Position numbers and translations under genes: made by a program | The notes under the pieces: model-generated | What the model saw: the letters and a program-made list of their open reading frames with translations, nothing else | Told to the model about the DNA's origin: nothing | Database searches by the model: none | Origin: Alphaproteobacteria bacterium | Lineage (GTDB): Bacteria; Pseudomonadota; Alphaproteobacteria; Rs-D84 | DNA length: 8,022 nt | Direction: 5' to 3' | NCBI GenBank assembly: GCA_009785765.1 | Contig: WQVP01000013.1 | Span: 1 to 8,022 of the forward strand | Shown: positions 1 to 4,641 of the stretch, piece by piece | Layout of the letters: each line of letters opens with the position of its first letter | Numbering within the stretch: position 1 is the first letter of the stretch

Positions 1-1
1 A

Positions 2-52
2 GACCCAGACAAACCAAAATTCAAAGCCAAACAAGGTTTTAAAAAGAAATAA
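2..52 (+). CDS. C-terminal tail of an unidentified + strand gene (partial)
   Basis: One frame is open from the window edge to a TAA at 50-52. It gives a 16-residue, lysine-rich tail ending GFKKK. The stop lies five bases before a strong hairpin terminator, which is what the end of a real gene would look like. Basic tails of this kind occur on RNA-binding proteins such as DEAD-box helicases and ribosomal proteins, but 16 residues cannot identify the gene. It would converge on ychF. Confidence 0.4.
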   Translation, partial: DPDKPKFKAKQGFKKK

Positions 53-56
53 AAAT

Positions 57-77
57 CGCCCAATCGGGCGTTTTTTT
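57..77. terminator. bidirectional rho-independent terminator between converging genes
   Basis: The stem CGCCC (57-61) pairs with GGGCG (66-70) across a 4-base loop. On the + strand it is followed by seven T (71-77). On the - strand it is followed by the complement of the A-run at 51-55, giving TTTTT after one intervening base. The + strand T-run reaches into the ychF stop codon (76-78). It can therefore end both the + strand gene at 2-52 and ychF. The stem is short but GC-only. Confidence 0.8.
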
Positions 78-1167
78 AATTATTAAACAAAAAGTGGCAT
101 ATATCAAAAGGCTGCATGACATAATCCTTACCAACCAGTTTCATTTTTCCGGCGTCTTTAACCGCCGCCTCGGACCCAAGTGATAAATAGTCTTCTGGTC
201 GGATAATTTCTGCACGGATAAAACCCTTTTCAAAATCAGTGTGAATTTTTCCGGCGGCATTCGGCGCTGTGGCACCTGTACGAACTGTCCATGCCCGTGT
301 CTCTTTTGGGCCAACAGTGTAAAAGGTTTGAAGGCCTAACAGGTCATAGCCACTCCGAATAACACGGGAAAGCCCTGATTCTGAAAGACCTATATCATTT
401 AAAAACAACTCTCTTTCGGACAGGTCGTCAAGCATGGCAATTTCTTGTTCAATTTTGGACGATATAATTAACACAGGGTTTGTGGCGCCGTATTTATCAA
501 TAACGGCCGCAGAAAAGGCGTTTCCATCCCGGGCGTCTGCCTCGTCCACATTGCACACAAACATAACCGGCTTTTCGGTCAAAAGGTTAAAATTAATATG
601 TTCGTGGGTTTGTGGTTTTGGAGTGTCTCTTGCCGGAATTCCGTTTTCAAGACCAGCCTTTACATCTTTTAATAATTCAAGCGCTAATTTTGCCTCTTTG
701 TCCAAACCTCTTGCACGCTTCATCAGGCCGTCAACCTGTCTGTCCAACGATTCTATGTCTGCAAGCATAAGCTCTGTTTCAATAATATCAATGTCTGCAA
801 GCGGGTCTATGCGGCCGGCCACGTGCGTTATGTCATCATTTTCAAAACAACGCACCATGTGAATAATTGCATCCACAGCACGAATATGTGAAAGGAATTT
901 GTTGCCCAGGCCCTCGCCCGCACTTGCGCCTTTGACAAGACCGGCGATGTCCACAATTTCCATTTGCGTCGGAATTATCTTTGCAGACTTTACCAGGTCG
1001 CCAAGCTTGTTAAGCGTTGCGTCCGGCACAACAACCATCCCGGTATTAGGCTCTATGGTACAAAAAGGATAGTTGGCGGCGTCTGCCGCAACCGTTGCAG
1101 TCAAAGCATTAAATAGTGTGGATTTTCCAACATTTGGCAATCCAACAATTCCACAATTAAAACCCAT
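76..1167 (-). CDS. ychF: redox-regulated ribosome-associated GTPase/ATPase YchF (Obg family, OLA1)
   Basis: YchF is a universally conserved cytoplasmic P-loop NTPase of the Obg family. It binds ribosomes and the proteasome or stress machinery, and family members often prefer ATP. The 363-residue length is normal for the family. The G1/P-loop GLPNVGKS is at residues 9-16, the G3 region DIAGLVKGAS starts at 73, and the G4-equivalent NVDE is at 207-210. A helical coiled-coil insert lies around 130-180. The C-terminal TGS domain starts near 280 and contains DFEKGFIRAE (311-320) and KDYVMQ. The ATG at 1167 is preceded on its strand by GGAG with a 6-base spacer, a good ribosome binding site, so the start is well supported. 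The gene diverges from the sufD-like gene and shares a repeat-filled promoter region with it. In many proteobacteria ychF follows pth; no pth is seen here. Nothing is truncated. Confidence 0.97.
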   Translation of the reverse strand: MGFNCGIVGLPNVGKSTLFNALTATVAADAANYPFCTIEPNTGMVVVPDATLNKLGDLVKSAKIIPTQMEIVDIAGLVKGASAGEGLGNKFLSHIRAVDAIIHMVRCFENDDITHVAGRIDPLADIDIIETELMLADIESLDRQVDGLMKRARGLDKEAKLALELLKDVKAGLENGIPARDTPKPQTHEHINFNLLTEKPVMFVCNVDEADARDGNAFSAAVIDKYGATNPVLIISSKIEQEIAMLDDLSERELFLNDIGLSESGLSRVIRSGYDLLGLQTFYTVGPKETRAWTVRTGATAPNAAGKIHTDFEKGFIRAEIIRPEDYLSLGSEAAVKDAGKMKLVGKDYVMQPFDICHFLFNN

Positions 1168-1180
1168 AATTCACTCCGTT

Positions 1181-1216
1181 CATAGTGTTAGTGGCGCTAG
1201 TGCTAGTGATTAGTAG
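1181..1216. repeat. left array of TAGTG-type heptamer repeats, inverted partner of 1285-1326
   Basis: The core TAGTG or TAGTA recurs at 1189-1193, 1198-1202, 1204-1208 and 1211-1215, with spacings near 7 bases. The outer end CATAGTGTTA (1181-1190) is a perfect 10-base inverted match to TAACACTATG at 1317-1326. The array falls in the predicted ychF leader and promoter zone. Confidence 0.7.
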
Positions 1217-1251
1217 CAAAAAACAAACCAAAACACAAACAAGATTTTGTG

Positions 1252-1280
1252 TTGAATATGTTTTTTATAAAAGATAATAT
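1252..1280 (+). promoter_or_regulatory. candidate sigma70-type promoter for the sufD-like gene
   Basis: TTGAAT (1252-1257) and TAATAT (1275-1280) are separated by 17 bases, each matching the consensus at 4 of 6 positions. Transcription would begin near 1287, giving a leader of about 37 bases made almost wholly of the CTAACCA-type heptamer array. This is a moderate match in AT-rich DNA. No comparably good promoter was found for ychF in the opposite direction. Confidence 0.4.
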
Positions 1281-1284
1281 AAAA

Positions 1285-1326
1285 CAACTAACCACTAACC
1301 ACTAGCCACTAGCACTTAACACTATG
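1285..1326. repeat. right array of CTAACCA/CTAGCCA heptamers running into the sufD-like start codon
   Basis: Four consecutive 7-base units start at 1288 (CTAACCA, CTAACCA, CTAGCCA, CTAGCAC). They are followed by TTAACACTATG, whose ATG (1324-1326) is the start codon of the sufD-like gene. On the - strand the array reads as TAGTGG-type units, so it is the inverted counterpart of 1181-1216. The two arms flank about 68 bases of AT-rich DNA and could pair into a long imperfect stem. Confidence 0.75.
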
Positions 1327-2025
1327 AATTTCATTTGGGAACAATTTAATATAAAAACTTTTCCGGCACGGCCGGTTGTTTTTGTTGGTGGCGTTTATAA
1401 CAAAGATTTGTCTGATGAAAATGCGGCGAAAATTATAGACACCGAAAATACAACCGAAATAATTCCGACGGATGGCGATTTGCCTGTCCATATAATTTGT
1501 GTTGGTGAAATTTCCGGCGATAAAAAGATTATAATAAAATCCTCAATCCTCAATCCTCAATCCTCAATTTATTTTTCGCTAAAAGCGAAAAATAAAACAC
1601 CGGCCGTTTTGGACATTTTGTGCGAAAACACCGGTAAAAACTCTGAAATAATTGGCGACGTGGTTATACAAAACTATGATAAATTAAAGGTTAATATTGT
1701 GGCCGACAATCTATCTGGGGGTACGGGTGTTTTTATAAAAACACGAATACTTGCACATGAAAACACTGATACAGAATTAATGGCAAATGCAAATATTGTT
1801 GCGAATGCGCCGGGTTGTAAAAACGATATTTCTTTTTCTGTTATGGCCGCAGATGGTGCAAAAATAAAGATGACACCTGCGCAAAAGATTCACAGCGTGC
1901 CGACGCTTGCGGATCATGCCGCATCAATTTACCGTGCGGCGGATGCACAAATAGAGTATTTGGCGTCGGCCGGAATGTCGCCCGACGATATAAAAAATGT
2001 TCTGGAAGAGGCGTTTTTAAATTAA
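1324..2025 (+). CDS. sufD: short SufD-like Fe-S cluster assembly scaffold protein (SufBD family)
   Basis: SufD partners SufB and SufC in the SUF complex that builds Fe-S clusters in the cytoplasm. The SufBD beta-helix signature is best seen in the C-terminal third. TRILAHENTDTEL (140-152) matches the family's hydrophobic-helix rung. ADHAAS (196-201) then places His198 where SufD proteins carry the conserved histidine of their KCSHGAT motif, and a helix YLASAGMSPDDIKNVLEEAFL closes the protein. The N-terminal FVGGVYNKDLS (20-30) resembles the FVNG start of the SufD core. At 233 residues it is little more than half the usual length of about 400, lacking the N-terminal helical domain and part of the beta-helix. 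No other suf gene is adjacent. No Shine-Dalgarno precedes ATG 1324, because the leader is a heptamer array. Residues around 73-92 are encoded by a tandem repeat plus a hairpin. The family call is fairly firm, but SufD rather than another SufBD paralogue is inferred. Confidence 0.7.
   Translation: MNFIWEQFNIKTFPARPVVFVGGVYNKDLSDENAAKIIDTENTTEIIPTDGDLPVHIICVGEISGDKKIIIKSSILNPQSSIYFSLKAKNKTPAVLDILCENTGKNSEIIGDVVIQNYDKLKVNIVADNLSGGTGVFIKTRILAHENTDTELMANANIVANAPGCKNDISFSVMAADGAKIKMTPAQKIHSVPTLADHAASIYRAADAQIEYLASAGMSPDDIKNVLEEAFLN
1541..1568 (+). repeat. four perfect tandem copies of CCTCAAT inside the sufD-like gene
   Basis: Units at 1541-1547, 1548-1554, 1555-1561 and 1562-1568 are identical. 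They encode part of SSILNPQSSI (about residues 73-82), in a stretch not expected to be conserved in SufBD proteins. A perfect hairpin follows with no gap. Confidence 0.95.
1568..1596. repeat. perfect 13-bp inverted repeat with a 3-base loop inside the sufD-like gene
   Basis: The arm at 1568-1580 (TTTATTTTTCGCT) is perfectly complementary to 1584-1596 around the loop AAA. It abuts the CCTCAAT array and encodes about YFSLKAKNK. Either DNA strand can form the hairpin. It lies well inside the coding region, so a terminator role is unlikely although the stem is strong. Confidence 0.9.
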
Positions 2026-2041
2026 GCCTCGGATATTTTTT
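2008..2041 (+). terminator. weak candidate terminator across the sufD/dnaG stop codons
   Basis: GAGGC (2008-2012) and GCCTC (2026-2030) can pair around a 13-base AT-rich loop that contains both overlapping stop codons. On the + strand a T-run (2036-2041) follows. The long loop and short stem make it marginal. No better terminator was found where these two genes meet. Confidence 0.25.
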
Positions 2042-3644
2042 GGATGTTTTCAGATACTTTTTGAATCTCTGCATCAATTTCAGAAATGCGCCCAATCCCT
2101 TCGTCTGAAAGGGTGCGAACCAATTCACGCTTTTCGTTTTGCAAAGACATAAGATAATACTTTAACTTTAACCCGACTATAAATTTCTCTGCTTCGGACG
2201 CTTGTAGAGGCGCGGCTTCCGCACCCGGACGGGGCGACCCTGCCCCTATATCAATATTAAACTTTACAAAAAACTCTGCGTGCTTTTCAATTAATTCTGG
2301 GTGCGCCGTTGCAATAGATGACAATGTTTGATTTTCAATTTCGTTAACGGTTGGCACGGGTGCGGCGTCTGCAACTTTATTAAATTTCCATTCTTTGAAT
2401 TTCATGTCTTTAAAAAACTTTTTGAATGAATTTTGTAGTGTAAAATCTTGAATTTTTTCCGCCTCTGCCATAAAGAATTTTTCAGCCTGTGTTTGCCCAG
2501 CGGGCGTAGATACAACAAAATTATCATTCGTTGTTTTCCACAAAAACTGTTCCAGAGGAATTGCGTCGTCTATAATTTTTCGCATAGCGGGCACGCCGCC
2601 TGGGCCGGACAATACTGTGTCTGGGTCGCCCTTGGCGGGACAAAATGCAAAACGAATATCGGACTCTGGCCGTAACTGTGCCATAGCAATTCCGGCCGCA
2701 CGTGCGGCGGCTTTGATGCCGGCCTTGTCGCCATCAAAACAAAATGTTATGTTGCGGTTTAATTTGTTTAAAATCATAACATGTTCTTCGGACAAAGCGG
2801 TGCCCAGCGGCGCCACAGTTTCGCCGAATCCCGAAAGTTGCATTTTTATTGCGTCAATTTGACCCTCTACGACAATGCTGCGATTGGCTTTATAAATATC
2901 ATTCCGTGCAAAATTTAATCCGAACACGGTTGCCCGCTTTTTAAAAAGCCCTGTCTCTCCGGTATTGATATACTTTGGTTCCGATCCGTCCAGCGAACGT
3001 CCGCTGAACGCAACGATAACGCCTTTGTCGTTATGAATTGGAAACATTAATTTGTTGCGGAAAAAGTCATAATTGCCACGGCCCATTTCGCCCACTCTGA
3101 CCAGGCCGGTTGCGACAAGGTTTTCGGTTTTTTCAGCGCTGAATTTATTCGCAATTATATTTCCGTTTGGCGCAAAACCAATTTCGTATTTTTTTATGTC
3201 GTCGTCTGTAAAGCCACGACCACGGATGTATGAAAGCGCAAATTCGCCGTCCGGCGTCCATAGTTTTTGGGCATATATTTTTGCAGCGCCCGAAACTATG
3301 TCGTGATAAGATTTTTCACGGGCAACAGTTGCCTCGTCCTTTGACTTGTATTCCGGCATTTTAACACCGGCCATTTGTGCCAATTCACGAAGGGCATCCA
3401 AGTATTGCATGTTATTGGTTTTCATAGTGAATGAAATAACATCGCCCTTTTCCCCGCAACCAAAACAGTAATAATTTCCACGTTCCTCGGATACTTTAAA
3501 AGACGGTGTTTTTTCGTTATGAAACGGGCAACAACCCCAAAAATCTTTGCCCCGTTTTGAAAGCGGTACACGTTTTCCGATGACATCCACAATGGAAAGC
3601 CGGCTTCGCAATTCATCATTAAAATTGTTGGAGTATGTTTTCAC
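2022..3644 (-). CDS. dnaG: DNA primase DnaG
   Basis: DnaG synthesises the RNA primers for replication at the fork and works with the DnaB helicase. The N-terminal CHC2 zinc finger has C39-PF-H42 and C60-FG-C63. The RNA polymerase core with its Toprim fold follows. Its acidic residues are E260 in VVEGQIDAI and D304/D306 in FDGDKAG, and FRNKLMFPI (195-203) is a typical core motif. The C-terminal helicase-binding region runs from about 440 and ends in a predicted coiled coil (500-540). At 540 residues it is somewhat shorter than the usual 580-640. The GTG start at 3644 puts the zinc finger at the normal distance from the N-terminus. No Shine-Dalgarno precedes it, and a TATAAT lies only six bases upstream, which suggests a leaderless mRNA. 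Residues 466-481 (IGAGSPRPGAEAAPLQ) are encoded by a 48-bp GC-rich palindromic element. The stop codon overlaps that of the convergent sufD-like gene. Confidence 0.97.
   Translation of the reverse strand: MKTYSNNFNDELRSRLSIVDVIGKRVPLSKRGKDFWGCCPFHNEKTPSFKVSEERGNYYCFGCGEKGDVISFTMKTNNMQYLDALRELAQMAGVKMPEYKSKDEATVAREKSYHDIVSGAAKIYAQKLWTPDGEFALSYIRGRGFTDDDIKKYEIGFAPNGNIIANKFSAEKTENLVATGLVRVGEMGRGNYDFFRNKLMFPIHNDKGVIVAFSGRSLDGSEPKYINTGETGLFKKRATVFGLNFARNDIYKANRSIVVEGQIDAIKMQLSGFGETVAPLGTALSEEHVMILNKLNRNITFCFDGDKAGIKAAARAAGIAMAQLRPESDIRFAFCPAKGDPDTVLSGPGGVPAMRKIIDDAIPLEQFLWKTTNDNFVVSTPAGQTQAEKFFMAEAEKIQDFTLQNSFKKFFKDMKFKEWKFNKVADAAPVPTVNEIENQTLSSIATAHPELIEKHAEFFVKFNIDIGAGSPRPGAEAAPLQASEAEKFIVGLKLKYYLMSLQNEKRELVRTLSDEGIGRISEIDAEIQKVSENIQKISEA
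2203..2250. repeat. 48-bp GC-rich double-hairpin palindromic element inserted in frame in dnaG
   Basis: The ends TGTAGAGGC (2203-2211) and GCCCCTATA (2242-2250) are inverted with 7 of 9 matches. Inside are two hairpins: GCGG/CCGC around CTT (2212-2222) and GGGGC/GCCCC around a 6-base loop (2231-2246). The length is exactly 16 codons. The DNA is far richer in GC than its AT-leaning surroundings, and the encoded Gly/Ala/Pro-rich peptide differs from the charged helices on either side. It looks like a mobile palindromic repeat tolerated in a linker. Confidence 0.7.
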
Positions 3645-3650
3645 AAAGTA

Positions 3651-3679
3651 ATTATATAACGGAAAAATCGTAAGGGCAA
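3651..3679 (-). promoter_or_regulatory. predicted dnaG promoter implying a leaderless transcript
   Basis: On the - strand TTGCCC (3679-3674) is followed after exactly 17 bases by a consensus TATAAT (3656-3651). The +1 position would then fall at about 3644, the first base of the GTG start of dnaG. The -35 hexamer lies within the right half, read on the - strand, of the perfect palindrome 3674-3693, so the palindrome supplies part of the promoter. Confidence 0.65.
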
Positions 3680-3697
3680 ATAATTATTTGCCCCTAC
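3670..3697. repeat. palindrome upstream of dnaG (20-bp perfect core)
   Basis: The core 3674-3693 is a perfect 20-base palindrome, GGGCAAATAA followed by its reverse complement. Beyond one mismatched base on each side, GTA (3670-3672) pairs with TAC (3695-3697). The outer GTA-GGGC and GCCC-TAC ends resemble those of the element inside dnaG (2203-2250). It may act as an operator-like or structural site at the dnaG promoter. Confidence 0.8.
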
Positions 3698-3826
3698 CCC
3701 GGCGCTTTGCGCCCCCTCTTCCCAAGGGAAAGGGGGGGGCAACCCAAGTGCCAGCGGTCAATTCCCCTTCGCTGGCGAAGGGGTGGATTGCGAGCGATAG
3801 CGAAGCAAGACGAGGTAGTGGCAAAA
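3698..3826. repeat. gene-free mosaic of GC-rich hairpins between dnaG and the hydrolase gene
   Basis: This part of the gap holds no credible ORF. It contains GGCGC/GCGCC around TTT (3701-3713), a C-rich/G-rich foldback around AA (about 3712-3738), a perfect 9-bp hairpin CCCCTTCGC/GCGAAGGGG (3764-3783) and a degenerate GCGA-rich stretch with TTGC/GCAA ends (about 3788-3808). GCCAGCG (3750-3756) can also pair with CGCTGGC (3770-3776), which would exclude the 3764-3783 stem. The composition differs sharply from the AT-leaning genes. It resembles the dispersed intergenic repeat mosaics found in many bacteria, and no function can be assigned. Confidence 0.7.
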
Positions 3827-3827
3827 C

Positions 3828-3852
3828 AAAAAACCGCATTCTGCGGTTTTTT
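3828..3852. terminator. strong bidirectional terminator after the rodA-topA-hydrolase operon
   Basis: An 11-bp perfect stem pairs AAAAAACCGCA (3828-3838) with TGCGGTTTTTT (3842-3852) around a TTC loop. On the - strand it begins 27 bases after the hydrolase stop and ends in a run of six T. It closes the - strand operon and separates it from the dnaG promoter. Confidence 0.92.
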
Positions 3853-3879
3853 AACACAGCATAGTTGATTATCTCTTTG

Positions 3880-4641
3880 TCACTTTTTTGTCTTTAAAAA
3901 ATCATCCAAAATAATTTTAATTTTATCAGTATGGCCGGAATAACGATGCCCAACGCCTTCAAGGGTTTCAAGTTGGCTTTGTTTTATAATTTTATTTAAT
4001 TTTGTTGCTTGTTCATAAGGTACAGTTTCATCTTTGTTGCCATGAATTATAATAGTCGGGATTTTTATTTTTTCTGCGTCTGTCCACGGAGTATAGTTTG
4101 CAGCATCAGCGTAAAGAGAATAATCCCTTCGTTTGATTCCGGTATCATATTCAACTTCGTAAAAGCCGTCTTTTGCCCATTGTTTAACATCAACACTTGG
4201 GTCTTTGTCAAACCGGTGTTGCATATCAATTAATGGCGATAATAAAATTAAAAATTTATAAGTATCTTTGCCGCTGGCAATCGTGTGCAATAAAAGTCCG
4301 CCACCGTACGATACACCGCATGCTGCAATCCCATCCACCCAGTCCAAAGTTTTTAAATAATCAATTGCGGTTTGAATATCTTCCAGGCCAGATGTGGTTG
4401 TTATAAAGCCAGAGTCCCCTTCGGAATTTCCGTGACCACGGTAATTTATACGCATTGATGCAAACCCGTGCGCGGCAAAAATATTTGTAAGGAATGGTTG
4501 AACTGTACTTTGGAAACAGTCTGAATAAGAGCCCATTGCATGAATAACGACACTTTGCTTTTTCCGTGCCAAATCTCTATCAATACGACATTCCAATTTT
4601 ATGCCAGATGTATTGGTCAAGAAAAAGCGGGCTGTGTTCAT
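3880..4641 (-). CDS. alpha/beta hydrolase, serine hydrolase of unknown substrate
   Basis: The 253-residue protein has the alpha/beta hydrolase fold of the S33-peptidase, acylglycerol lipase or esterase type. YRGHGNSEG (67-75) is the conserved strand-loop after the oxyanion region. The nucleophile elbow is GVSYGG (109-114) with Ser111. The acid is probably Asp204 in HGNKDETVP, and the base is His232 in GVGHRYSG. There is no signal peptide, so it is probably cytoplasmic. ATG 4641 is chosen because it overlaps the topA stop as TAATG and has a purine-rich GGGGAAAG ribosome binding site just upstream. A GTG at 4656 would add only five residues. It is the last gene of the operon and ends before a strong terminator. 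The substrate cannot be inferred, and its link to topA and rodA may reflect co-transcription only. Confidence 0.88.
   Translation of the reverse strand: MNTARFFLTNTSGIKLECRIDRDLARKKQSVVIHAMGSYSDCFQSTVQPFLTNIFAAHGFASMRINYRGHGNSEGDSGFITTTSGLEDIQTAIDYLKTLDWVDGIAACGVSYGGGLLLHTIASGKDTYKFLILLSPLIDMQHRFDKDPSVDVKQWAKDGFYEVEYDTGIKRRDYSLYADAANYTPWTDAEKIKIPTIIIHGNKDETVPYEQATKLNKIIKQSQLETLEGVGHRYSGHTDKIKIILDDFLKTKK

Noticed and set aside
434..862. 142-codon + strand frame opposite ychF
   Set aside because: It lies wholly antisense to YchF, is serine-rich from complement bias and resembles no family.
1217..1284. ychF promoter on the - strand
   Set aside because: The best pair seen (TTGTGT, 17 bases, TACTAA) has a poor -10 element, so it was not listed as a feature.
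1541..1568. CRISPR-like array
   Set aside because: The units are 7 bases with no spacers. CRISPR repeats are about 21-40 bases with unique spacers, and no cas gene is present.
1568..1596. Intrinsic terminator inside sufD
   Set aside because: The stem is strong, but it is mid-gene, is AT-rich at its base, is not followed by a T-run on either strand and is preceded by a tandem repeat. A repeat element explains it better.
1841..2128. 95-codon - strand frame spanning the sufD/dnaG junction
   Set aside because: It overlaps two better-supported genes in other frames, and its composition is typical of a shadow frame.
3698..3826. Insertion-sequence remnant or coding gene
   Set aside because: No transposase frame, no long terminal inverted repeats and no target-site duplication could be found.
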